64,000 nucleotides of DNA from Marthasterias glacialis (taxonomy: Eukaryota; Echinodermata; Asteroidea; Forcipulatida; Asteriidae). Under the pieces are notes generated by a model that was not told where the DNA came from, ran no database searches, and saw nothing but the letters and a program-made list of their open reading frames with translations. The stretch spans positions 1,868,300 to 1,932,299 of the forward strand of contig OU452239.1 of NCBI GenBank assembly GCA_911728455.2. The letters run 5' to 3'. Made by a program: the position numbers and the translations under genes. Below, piece after piece: positions 1 to 12,700 of this stretch (position 1 is its first letter; each line of letters begins with the position of its first letter).

Positions 1-1802
1 TTACAGTTGATTTGTGAAGTTATAGTTATTTTCTATGATCTACAAAGTCACTGGAAAATCAGACGAGGAATTTCACTTTTGGTGTGAAATGCCAATTCCC
101 CTGAATTTCATGTGAAGATAGCCAGAAATATGATTGTGGAAAAATGGAGGGAAAAATCCTGAAAATTTGGAAGCAGTCATTTCTTGGTCAGCACAGAAGA
201 GTTTTGCTTACTGGAAACAGGTCACCCGCCAAATTACCATTCCACATGTACTATCTTTAACTGGTTTCCTGCACATTTCTGCTTAGCAGAAAATTGTAAA
301 GCAAAACTTTCTGCTTAAGCAGCTTCATGAAAATGCACCGAGCAGATTAACTTACAGCATTCGGACTTTAAAGTCCTGCTACATGACAGTTTTAAAATTT
401 ATGAATGAGTTTGGTATGAATTTCATATTAATTTTGTAATTCTGAACTTTATTTAAAAAAAAAGAATGTACACTATGGTTTAAAAGATTAAGTCAGTATG
501 ATCTTATTATTAATTTTGTAATTCAAAACTTTAATAAAAAAAACAAAATTGTAAATAATGGTTTAAAAAATTAATTTTGAATGATGAGTTAAAGAAACGT
601 GTTTACATAACCGTGCCAATTAGTATAAATATAAATGTATATTTATCTAAGAAGCATGAAGCAATGCAATAAATACACTGTGTATTCCTTGGCAACATTT
701 TTTCTTCCTTGAACTCAGTGAAAAAGAGGGTAATGTAATTATTTCCCCGAGTTTCTCTGCCAAAGATATTTAATTAGTGGAAAATCAATCAGACTGAGCA
801 AATCACTGCTTTTACCAAGGTCGACGCCCACCTACTTTGGTTTTCTTAATGTTTGCCACTAAAGCTAGACTGTTTCATATATTGGTCATGTCTGTTTTTT
901 CTGTGACATGCGTGGTATTTTTTATTATTTCTTTTGCATCAGGATAACTTCATAAAATTTTAGATTTCTTCAAGAGGTCTGGGTGGGCACATTTTTTTTA
1001 TGACAGTTTTTTTCCACTTTTGTCCTTCCCTGGACGGCCTCGGCTTTTATACTGTATTGGCCAAAGAATTAAAATAAAGTAAATGACAGGTTTACTTTTG
1101 GCTGTCTGGGGAATTTTTGGGGGATTATCTGCAGTTTAGAGATGAGGAGTACAATCTTTCACAATACACTAATCCTTATCCCTGTTCCAATCCTTCAGCC
1201 ACGCTAATCCTAGTCCCCGATTATCAGAATCAAGATAACAATGATTTACTACCAATCAGACCGCACTTCTTCAAGAGAGGGGATTTATTTATTTATTTTT
1301 TTTTTGGGGGGGGGGTACTGCAATGTCTCAGAAAAAAAAAAAAAATATTGATCAGGACCTGTTACTGACCCTTAATTGGCAAACTAGATGATATATACAA
1401 GAAATGGTCACTACACTGCATTGGCGCCAGACTGGATATTTTTAGGGGCAAATAAGTGTACATGGTGTATAAGAAATGTTTGGAGGGGCAATCAAATATG
1501 TGAGTTCCAAACACAGGCGCATACTAATGGGCGAGATGTAAAAATGTTAACTGCAAATCAGATTGAAATAAATCAATAAGAAGTGATTTTGTCTGTAGAT
1601 AAGTTTTAATACAGTAGTGCATTGATTGTGTGCAGAGAATTTTTGGACTATGAACATTACACAGAGAGGCACACCCAAGAAAATAAACTAAGCTTTGTTT
1701 CGGTTTTTCTCCACGTGGGTGGGGGAAATCTAGGGGTGTGTGGAAAACTTGAGGGAGGGGTAAGGAAAACAATTTGGGGAAAACGGCCCAGCAATCCAAG
1801 TA
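1..1802. other. No supported gene
   Basis: AT-rich sequence with an attaattttgtaattc duplication (about 427-545) and part of a gcttaag-type element at 200-340. Only short open frames, none convincing. Confidence 0.6.
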
Positions 1803-2345
1803 CTAAAATTCAAGTACACTGTGCTTGTATAACTCTAAAACCTTGTCAATGGCTGTGCCACTGAGCACATGGATAGGTTCCCCCGCCAATCTCCGACCTA
1901 ACACTAAACTAATGCCTTTTAGAAGATCGGTGGAGGGAAGGCATTTTGGAAATAAAAAATATTTAACTGTTTTGTGTCGGTACTTAAAAAACAAACACCT
2001 CGGTATTAAAAATAAAATCACTGTGCCTCTGCGCAGTATTTTTTGGAATAATTTGTTTTTGAGAATATCGTTGTCACTATGAATCTTATGAATTAACAAA
2101 ATAAAGACAACAAACGTCCTCACAAAATGCACTGGGATTTTGTGTTCTCTTTCAAATAAAATGTGGAATGCATACATCGTGAAATCTGCCGATGGTATGC
2201 TTGAGTTCCAAAAAATGTAAAAACGTTCCGGGTGTCTACAAAAGCAGGTTTCCCCGACTTTGGTTTTTGTTTTGTAAAAGGTTGTGCGAATGAGCACGTC
2301 TTCCCTCATTAGCTGGTCAAGGAGATGAAGATTCAAAATAATGAG
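1803..2345 (-). CDS. Unidentified 181-codon open frame, possible terminal exon
   Basis: The minus strand is open for 181 codons, from just after a TAG at 2348-2346 (itself overlapping a possible splice acceptor, tatag) to a TAG at 1805-1803. In DNA this AT-rich, such a length is unlikely by chance, so it may be a real terminal exon or a decayed one. The product is basic and rich in F, I, L, H and K, with no domain I recognise. There is no ATG near its start, consistent with an internal or terminal exon. The plus strand over the same stretch also has few stops, so direction is uncertain. Confidence 0.35.
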   Translation of the reverse strand, partial: LIILNLHLLDQLMREDVLIRTTFYKTKTKVGETCFCRHPERFYIFWNSSIPSADFTMYAFHILFEREHKIPVHFVRTFVVFILLIHKIHSDNDILKNKLFQKILRRGTVILFLIPRCLFFKYRHKTVKYFLFPKCLPSTDLLKGISLVLGRRLAGEPIHVLSGTAIDKVLELYKHSVLEF

Positions 2346-3466
2346 CTATACCTGGAATCTAGCCATCGTGCACACAAACAAAACTCACTTTATTTTTTCT
2401 ACAGGGTTGCCTATCACATAACGCTCATTAATGTTTTCAATGTTGTTCAGAGAGTAGGTGGGGGGCTAAAGTGAATTGAAAATGGAGTGAGGAATGCAAT
2501 ACCAGAAGATCAGAATAAGGTGAACTATTTTCATGAAAAAAGAACTTATTATGACTAGTGTACATTGTATACAATAAATATTTACAGAGTAGCTGCGATG
2601 ATAAGTATGGTTTGGGGCGAAAGAAATTTTTAAGGCAGACCTTTATCTTTAATGGAGGAGGTCTCCCATGGGGACATCTGGGGATGTTTTAATTTCTTTT
2701 CTTTCTTTTTCGATATATTATCAAAAGAATCTGCAAAAGGAACACATGGTGACAAAATAAAACAATGGGCTGTGAATTAGGGTGGTTTCTTGGCTATTAA
2801 AGGCAAATAAATAATGACAAAATGGCCGACCGTCCTCTGGTTTATGACAATTTGCTGTGGGGCTGATTTCAGAGTGTAAAGCTTGAGCAAAGAATATTTG
2901 CTCCCCAAAGTAATGTCTGTAACTTTGCAAAAGTTTGCCCTCTAACCACGTAACATAGCAGCACTGTCTTCAGACTAGGAACTCAAGAGTGAGGCTTGTT
3001 TGAAACCAGGGAAGTCCGTCTACCAGGCGTTGAGCCTATTTGCAGCCAGGAATCCATGTGTCCGTAACCTTTTCGCTTCATTCTTAGATCCATTTCAATC
3101 ACTAAACACAGAGTGCATTCACTTTCAACAGAGACTAGCATGAAACTAATAAGCTGGTAGGCAGAAAAAAAGAATTTTTTTCTGCAAACAAAAGAATAGC
3201 ATGGAACCAGTCACTAACAATTACATGGTATTTTTGGCTGGTAACCCGTTTCTGCCAAGCAAGATTTTACTGTTCTAAGCAATGTTTTAAGCTTAACAGC
3301 TTTTTGACAATGTATTCATATTACACAGTATAAATACATGGAAGTATGCTCGTTGTATGGGGGTCAATTTTCATTTTGTTTACACAATACGCATAATGCA
3401 TTAAGCATAATGCACTAAGCTTAATGGATAACGGACACATACATTTCCGGCCTAAATCGTAAAAGG

Positions 3467-3472
3467 TTTATT
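3467..3472 (-). terminator. Candidate polyadenylation signal
   Basis: Reading the minus strand, AATAAA occurs about 150 nt after the predicted stop codon of the receptor gene. That is a sensible 3' UTR length, but the hexamer is common in AT-rich DNA. Confidence 0.3.
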
Positions 3473-3621
3473 AACAGAGAGCTTGTTATTTATGGAGCTA
3501 CGTAGTTGTAGTGTCTCATGTACATGTACAATGTAGTTAGAATTCTATGCACAAATAAGTGGTAACAAAAAGCGTTATACGTGTACAAAAAAGGAAAGAA
3601 AAGAAATAACAAAAATAAAAA

Positions 3622-3722
3622 CTAGACACGCCGGAAAGCAGACAGGAGAAGACGCGCACCTGGTTCAGGTAGGGATATATAACCTGATGTCCGAGTGTAT
3701 TTCTCTCTCAGTGGCACTCCAT
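3622..3722 (-). CDS. Receptor exon 14: terminal exon with ITIM-like motif and stop
   Basis: The acceptor cttttctgcag leads into 33 codons ending at TAG (3624-3622). It enters in phase 1, matching exon 13. The peptide includes EKYTRTSGYISLPEPG. SGYISL fits the (S/I/V/L)-x-Y-x-x-(I/V/L) immunoreceptor inhibitory motif, and a second tyrosine lies seven residues before. A 5.4-kb intron separates it from exon 13, so assignment to this gene rests on phase and content. The exon could belong to another minus-strand transcript. Confidence 0.55.
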
Positions 3723-6700
3723 CTGCAGAAAAGTTATTTGAGTTTTGCCAACGCCGATAACACACAAAAGTATTAAAGAAAAGAGTGTTTAGCGTTGGAA
3801 TATCAATTCCATTTAAATATAATAGAGAGAAGAAAAACAAATTATATGGAAACATTTAAGTAGACGACTACTGCTATTAACAGTGGTTAAAAAAAAAATA
3901 GATAAGTAGATTAAAGGGGCACATTGCCTTTGGATTTGGGCTATAAAAAGCATTTGTTATGACATGAATATGGTTGGAAAGATATTTTAAAAGTGGAATA
4001 TAATAACTTAAATAAATGTCCCTTGAAATTGCAAATTTGTGAATCCACAAAATAGCGGACTGTATGTTTCTATGTAGAGTGTGGTTCGGCTGGTTTTACT
4101 TCCACAGCTAAAATGTATGTTTTTGAATCCATGCTCGCTACTTCCAACATGCTGTAGGATCTTTATTGCATGAACAATTGATAAGTAGCAATTCCAAACA
4201 GCAAATTTTGAACAGATTTGAAGGCAACGTGGCCCTTTAAAATACAGAATATTTTAAAAATAATTTCAAACATATTGAAGTGTACAAATTTAGGTACTTC
4301 CCCTTTTTCCATGTGAAACAAAAATTGTTTTGGGGAGAAAGAGAAGAAGTGTTAATCAAAAGGTAACAGAAGTTGTTAAAAGATAAGCACCATGCATGTA
4401 TGTTTGGCAACTAAAATTTACACGTGGCCTTACCACACTAGAATTTTGGAAGCGATCCAGAAAATATTCATGATAAAATAAGGCAATACTAGGTTATTGC
4501 GGGCATTGTATCCTGTATGGATTACTCGAGGGGGGGGAAACATGTTCATAAAAGTGAAGGTCGGTCAATGTCCAACCATCACGTCTCTTGGCCAGCCCTG
4601 GCAAATTATTTCAAAATCTGGCCAAGTTTCAGCCAATATCTTGGCTATGGTAACAGGCATGAAAATAGGGTAATTTTATTTAGCACAAGGGTCGACCAAC
4701 AGGCTTTTTAAGGCAATTTAATAATAATCACGTTTGGTTTCATGAGGGTAAAACAATTGGAAATTAAATTCAACAATCAACAAAAATATGCCCACGTAAA
4801 ATCCAAACTAGTTAACGTAGTATTACATTGTTAGCATAAAATAGCTTTTAGTGGAGGGTCTTGCAGTACTAATGCAAAGTAAGTGACCAACCATGCCTTT
4901 TGGTCAAGCCCTGGAAAGTGACTTTTGGAAATCTGGATGAGTGTTTTTCAATGTCGGAGAGGGCACTAATGGGGTTAGCAATACTCCACAGGGCAGTGCA
5001 GGGAGGAGTTTAGGTCAGTGACCAAGCCCTGAGGTCCAGCATCTGGCTGGTGTTTTTGGATGCTGGAAAGGTTAAAGGGGCAGCAGGTGTTTCGGGAGGT
5101 TTGCACTATACTGGTGTTAGCAATACTCTATCAGGCCGAGTTTAGGTCAGTGACCAAGCCCTGAGGTCCAGCATCTGGCTGGTGTTTTAGGATGCTGGAA
5201 AGGTTAAAGGGGCAGCAGGTGTTTCGGGAGGTTTGCACTATACTGGTGTTAGCAATACTCTATCGGGCCGAGTTTAGGTCAGTGACAATGCCTTGAGGTC
5301 CAGCATCTGGCTGGTGTTTTAGGATGCTTGAAAGGTTAAAGGGGCAGCAAGTGTTTTATGGGGGGCATTCAAGGGTTAGTATTTTTAAATTTAGAGAGTC
5401 AGTCTGTGACCACACCTTGAGGGCCAGGTTTTGATAGTCGTTTCTGTTGCCATGCTTCTCTTGAACCCCTTCGACCTCTGTTAGACTGAGCTGTGAAGGA
5501 AAGGTCACACGGGCAAACAGTTGCTCAGGTAAGGTTACGACAGCCATCAACAAATAGTTAAACAACCCGGCCTCGCTACCGTGGGCAACTCACCGTATCG
5601 ATTCCTCTCTACACGAACCCCTGGAAGGGAAGCTCAAACAAACAACACTGATTGGCTCCCGAAAGTGACTCTTTGACCAAACGCCCCTTGAAACCTTCAA
5701 GCACTTGTCATGCTTGTAGGTCGATTTAAATGTAGCAAGCGCACGCCTTGATACAAGTGTTTTGACATGATCCCACCTTCAAATAAATCATGCTTTACGC
5801 ACTCGCCCTAAACTCTATACACTTTAGCATTTCACAAGATCAAACAAGAATGAGAGGGGACCAGTTGCTCTATGACCCGATGCCTCTTTGGGGGCTACCG
5901 TACTTTACAGAGTGGATCGCACACAGGCCTTATTTGCATATGCCATATATTTGCACTTTTAAGTTAGCCAATTCCAGGGATTACATGTGAGCAAAGCATG
6001 CTGGGGAAAAAAGGCATGTTGAGATCAAGCACCCATGGGAACAAGGTTGATAAGCACCCATAAGAAAAAGGTTAAAGAAAGATAAGGGAAAGCTTAGGAA
6101 AATGCGGTAATTTGTTTGTTTGGTCGTGCACCTAACAATCAAATGTATATACTCCAAAATCCATCGTTTATTTTTGACTCAGTTTATTAAAGCATTTAAT
6201 CGCATCAAAAAAGAGTTGAAGGAAGAATTTAGGGAAAGCTCAGTAAACAATATATTTTGTTTGTTTGTTTGTTTGTTTGTTTGTTTGTTTCTTTGGCCAT
6301 GCACCCTACATTGTACACCAATCAAATACTTCTTAATCCATTGTCTGGATTTGACTAAATGTGAAGGAATTATTGAAAAAAAGGTCACAACTCAGTTGTG
6401 GGAGAGCAACAATGGACATCAGAATAGCTAGTTAGCTCAGTCGGTAAAGCACCAGCCTGTAAAACCAGAGGTCGCAGGTTCAAATCCTGTTCCAGTCAAT
6501 TTTCCTTTGTTCACCCATAAATTTACTTGGTTTTCTTAAAGATTAATTGCAATTTATTTCACATTTTAAAAATTACAGTGAGTTTATACCAGTTCATACT
6601 CTGTACTTTTCAGTGTACTTATTTCCTGTTTATGAATGGTTTATTGTTATTACTTGTAAGGTACAGAACATGAAAGCACTTGTTATGCTGGTCATGACAG

Positions 6701-9700
6701 ATAAAACAATCTGAATTGAACTGAGATGATTTGACTTACTTTAAAGAAAAACATCAACAGTTAAGTTATTGTTCTCCGAATTCAACTTTACCTTTTCCAT
6801 GCATTTTACTTGTACATATGTACAATCGTTAACTTGTAGAACATGTACATTTATAAGTATCATAGACTGGTATCTGCAGTTCATGAGAACCAACAAAAAC
6901 ACAAAACAACAAACCTGTGAAAATGGACCTTTATTATTGTGCGGCTATCTTGATTTTCTTCCATTCAAACCAATGTAACCAAACCGAGGCTGGAAGGGCA
7001 AATTGTCTGGTTCCTTTTTGTACAATGAATATTAGCATATATTACTGTTATTAGATACAGGAACATGACCAAGATAGTTGCAGCATGATAAAGGTCTATT
7101 TAGGCTCACTTGGTCAACTGGAATCAGTGAGCAAACCGTTTAAATGTTTCCACTGTTTCAGAACGTTGAGTTTCTCTCGCGAGATCAAAACTTTTTGTTT
7201 GACTAATTTCTCAAGAACTGTAGAATTTCAGGCAAACATATTATTTCATTTTCAAGGGAAGTTTCACACCATGACCATCTTTATATCATGTTAGTTATTA
7301 GTAATCTGTAGACATTTATATTTTCAATTATTATTAGTGTTGTTAATTTCTGGTAATGAAACCAAGGGTGCCTCATAAGTGATCTTAATCACTGTAGCTC
7401 GGAAGCCTGAGGAAACCCGAGATAAAGATACTTGTTATCTGAACCAGAAACACCGGGGTAAACCCCTACTCTTCCACTATAAGTTTTCTGGGTTCTTTTA
7501 CATGCACTGCCCATGCTAAGGGACCTATGGCTTAATGTCCCATCCGAAGGACAAAGCAATTGTGGTAAAGTGTCGTGCTCAAGCACACAAGTGTCAAGAC
7601 TGGCCAGGCCGGGATTCGAACCCACATGCTGTAAACTACAGAATTTAAGTTTGGAGGACTAGCCCGTTCGGCTGCGACACTCTTACCAATGTTTAGCTAA
7701 TGTGTACAACCCTTTAACTGACCTAGTTTCTGGCACTGTTAATGTTAAGGGAATTTTACTGTATAAAAATAGTTACAAGGAAAAAACTGCGTAATGTTTG
7801 GCAGCTGACTCTACCGACCTAATGTAACATTTCTTACGAACCCTCCAGAGAGAAGGCCCCAGCATTCTTGCTTTCGTTATCGAAGAGGAAGTTGGCATGA
7901 GTAATGTGTACATAGGTGTGTACAAACATTCCCAAGCATTTATAACAAGGAAATGTACACTCGAATCCCTGTAATGCAACACGGAAATGTAGTCAAGTGA
8001 AACCGGTTCTAACCAAGGAATAATAAATATGAAGAGGCTGTTTGAAAACTTGTGTAGCTCCGACTTGCCAAGAGATCCACCCACTGCAAAGTTTCCCACA
8101 CTTCTCATGCCGATGACATCAGTTCACTTTTAAAAACTATTGTTGTGGTTACATTATTATTCTTATTATTCATTGTTTATAACAAATATTCAGTTGGGTT
8201 GCCAAAAACAACATTAGAGTGATTTCACAATGATGTACTGTAAAAATAAATGAAGGTCCTCAATAGTAACAACAAATATTCAATTGGGTTGCAAAAGTTG
8301 CGAAATTTTACTGCAATATTTTTAATGGGCCGCGACAGTAAAGACCAAAGCAAGGCGGGCAACTGCCCCAAGAACATTCTTTCCAAATTCACACATTTAG
8401 GGTTTGAAATCTTGGGCACATAATAAGCAGGTGACGGAGAGGGGCGGGGGGGGGGGGGGGGGGGGGGCAAGGTCAGTCTCCCTGATAGAAGGGCACTGCC
8501 ATTAAGAAATCAGAACATTACAGGACTATTGTAATGGGCCACTCTCTGGTCAAGAGAAAGGCAACTGCCTCAATAGCCCCAATGAAATTCAATCCAAATT
8601 CACACATTTAGGGCTTCAAACTTTGGGCTCATCAGCGGATGATTGGGAGGGGGGGGGGGGAGGCCAGTCTCCCTGATAAAAGGGCACTGCATTAAACAAT
8701 AACAAAAATCTGGTGGAGTTTGTTATTAATGATTTTATGAGACGAAGCAACCATAATACAACACCTTGAGAGGGATACAAGGTAAGGTGGCATGTATTGC
8801 TGCCAGACCATGCTAGAAACAAGCCCCTTCTCTCCTTCTCTTTACGATAAGTGTACTGGGTTCTATACGTCCATACGCAACACACAAGACCTACGGCTTT
8901 ACGTCCCATCCCAAGCAAAAATGGTTAAGTGTCTTGCTGAATGACACAAGATCAGACTGAGATATTAAGATCACCGTCAAGCAATTCATGTATTTAGATA
9001 ATTACAAATCAACTGATTGAAAAATAATGACCAACAAAACTTGACTTCAAAACAAATCCCAAAAAGTTTTTAGGAAATGAGTTTCACATTTGAGGGAAAC
9101 TTACCACTGCCTTGTAGTGCTTCATTAACTTGTCCATTCTGCCCAAAGTTATCGCTGAAAAACAAGAATAATTAAATCAACAAATTATCAAAAAAATACT
9201 AGTGCTGGTCTCTCCAAAAGTGCTAGTCACTCATCACATTTATGGGGACCCCATGGTTTCATTACCAGCAAGATTTCTTCAAAATAATGATAAATTAAAA
9301 ACAAAACTTACGTTGCAAGCTCTATGCTGCTGGTATCTGCAATACAACATACACGAAGAGAGATTCAGGATTATCATTCAATTAAAAAATTCAAAAACAA
9401 GTGTTTATTCAAGGCAATGGGCCAGCACCTGATTCCTTAATGTTAAGTTGTCACTATCACTATGTCAGCGAGCATGTTGGTTTAGTGGTTACCTAAGTTA
9501 TCTGGGGAGAATTTCACAAAGTGCTAGGACTAGTCTTATCTCGAGTTAGGACGAGTAACTAGTACTTACAGGACTAGTCATAAGTTTGGACTAATCCTAA
9601 GTTAGGACTAGTTTTGAGAAATCCACCCCAGCTCTAAATTGCAGGGGGTTGCAGGTTCGAATCTCATCCGAGTAGTACGACTGTGGATTTTTTTCTCCTC

Positions 9701-12700
9701 AGGACTTGAGAAGCACCGAGTATACAGTGCTTGTCACACAATGGTGTAGGGTATCTCGTTGGTAATTGGGTTGCAGTACCGTCTGTACATTATAAGTTAT
9801 CACACAAGCGCAAGTGGAATATGGGAAAATACAGTACTTCTACGTCCCATATCCAACTCAGCCTTCATTCTCGTGGGATATAAAACGCAGACACGCTATA
9901 ATTTCCACAGAGTGCAATATAGACTACTGGGAGTATAATATGGTTTATTACCACACTCCCCGTTGATGAATCTGATTGAAGGATTATGGCGTACTGCAGG
10001 ATAAGTAACTATACAAAAACTTGCCCGCTAGCATGTGACATAGCAACACTGGATTTAGTCTGAGGAATTCCAATTGAGCATTCATTTGCAACTAAGCAAG
10101 TCATTGTACCAGATATCATTCAAATCTAACAGACAAGTGACTTCATGCCTCCATTGACCTTTTTTACGATTTTCTTTTGTGGGTGTACATTTTCATATTT
10201 TGAGTGCCCCATGCTCTTTTGCATGTACGCTCAAGAATGAAGCATAGAGGTTTCTTCCATTGGAAAATCTTTGGGAAAGTTGGAAGGTCTATGGGAAACT
10301 TTTGAAGGGGCACGCACCAAGGCCAAGACCAGGGCAGCAGAGGACATGGCCTTGATGCCCTCCGTGTGATAAGCCTTTCCCATGAAATACGCTCATACAT
10401 TCACGCATGCGTACATACATTATAGGTGGGCAAATGCCATAGAATTGTGCACTAGGCAGACGCACGAACATGTACGCGTCACGCTACCATTAGCCCTACG
10501 CAAAAAGGCCGGATGATCCCTTATTTTGCCCACCAGTACTGTTAGTGCGCACGCGAGATGTGCAATTTACAAATTTCATGGCAAAGGTCTATTCCAGGCC
10601 TCCTCTAACTTTGGTCCCCAGCGTCACAAGCCCTAGCTGCATTCACGCCACTGCTACCATACCTCCACAGCTCAGTCCCCCTATCAATCACGCATACTTC
10701 AAAGCTCCACGTACCTGTATATGTAGGCTTGGGTTGGTGCGGGGATGTCTTCCTCAGATACACAATGAGGCCAGCGATGATAACTAAGAGAAATATACCC
10801 CCTACTACACCTCCCGCTATGATTCCTGCATCGGCTGTATTTGAAACTCCTGGATTGCTGGGCACTGCAGGTGGAATAAATACTGCAGGTGGAAGACTGC
10901 ATTAAGACCCAATCTACACACTACATGTAAATGCTTCCATTCTTTGCACGAATCAAAATATATGTAATAAAACCAACCTGTGAAAATGTCGGCTCATTTC
11001 GTTGTTTCATTTGTGAGAAAACGGTAAAAAAGTGCATTCAGCATTTTTTTACGCATTCCTTTAGTTTTAGTTTTCTGTCTCACATGAGATAAAAACTAAT
11101 TTTGGATCTTTAACGTTAAAATGCCCTTGTGTTTGATACCCTTCCAGTGCGAATTATGTCAAAACTAAATAACGTCCAATAACTCCACATTTAAAATAAG
11201 GGTCTCTAAGTTGTCGTACAGGATTTGCTTTTTAAGTTATTCTTGAATTTCTTCGATATTGACCTTTTGACTGACACAAACTCTTCAGAATCTACAGATT
11301 TGGTGTTACTATCTACTGATGTCATGTTTCAAATCTAAATAACGTCCAATGACGCCACATTTAAAATAAGGGTCTCTAAATTGCCGAACAGGATTTGCTT
11401 TTTAAGTTAATTCTTGAATTTCCTCGATATTGACCTTTTGACTGACACAAACTCTTCAGAATCTACAGATTTGGTGTTAATATCTACTGATGTCATGTTT
11501 CAAATCTAAATAACGTCCAATGACGCCACATTTAAAATAAGGGTCTCTAAATTGCCGTACAGGATTTGCTTTTTAAGTTAATTCTTGAATTTCCTCGATA
11601 TTGACCTTTTGACTGACACAAACTCTTCAGAATCTACAGATTTGGTGTTAATATCTACTGATGTATTGTTTCAAATCTAAATAATGTCCAATGACGCCAC
11701 ATTTAAAATAAGGGTCTCTAAATTGCCGTACAGGATTTGCTTTTTAAGTTAATTCTTGAATTTCTTCGATATTGACCTTTTGACTGACACAAACTCTTCA
11801 GAATCTACAGATTTGTTGTTAGTATCTACTGATGTCATGTTTCAAATCTCGCTCTGAAAGAACATTGAACAAAATGTCATTTTACACCATTTGAACGTGA
11901 GGTTAGAGACTTTTGATGTTTTCCACTTTCATATGAACTCTATCTAGACTGTATTGAAAAAAACTGAGTGTATCAGAAAACTGAATTTGACCTTGGAGCC
12001 TGTCTTTAACATAATGTGAGATGGAGTTGCATCTGAATGTAATTCATGACATTACCCAATGTATGTAGGACTTTACATTTTGTCTAATTGAAAAAGACTT
12101 GGTCAAAAATGCTAACTGCCATATCACTGTGATTGTCAGGGTTATTAGTATATTAAGCTGTTTGGTTGCTATGGTACCTGATGACAACAAACAACCCTTT
12201 TTGACTTACCCTCCTTAACAGCAGCGGGATCACTACAGACTTTACTAGTGCCGCTCCCTTGGCAAAACTTTGCTTGCATATCCTCCACATCCCCTGCAGC
12301 CCGTCGTCTTCGTTTCTTTGGTTGTGGACACCAGGCTGCTAGCATCAATTCATCAGTGTCAGCTGTGATACATTCTCCACACTCTGTCCAGTCTGAGCTG
12401 CCTTCATACTTCACCTCCAACTGAATGCATCCGCCTTTCAAACCAGAAACTTCGACTGTGCCCATGTCCTTGTTAAACTCAATGGTGATATCTGTTTCAA
12501 ATCAATAACAAACTTGGCTATTTAAAAATGTTAAACTACTTTTTAAGATGAGAAAAAGACGGATGTCAGGATGTGACATCTGGACCCAAAGTCTTTAAGC
12601 AGAAAAAAAATGAACAATTAGACAATTGGCCATGTTTAATCATGCGGTATAGACACAAAACAAAGTGTTTGAACATGGACTGAGTCAAAAGAGGGCGCTA

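Noticed and set aside
6426..6497. Functional tRNA-Thr gene
   Set aside because: Acceptor and anticodon stems do not pair despite perfect promoter boxes.
7773..8108. 111-codon minus-strand open frame
   Set aside because: No domain and no convincing splice sites. Possible donors give only short peptides.
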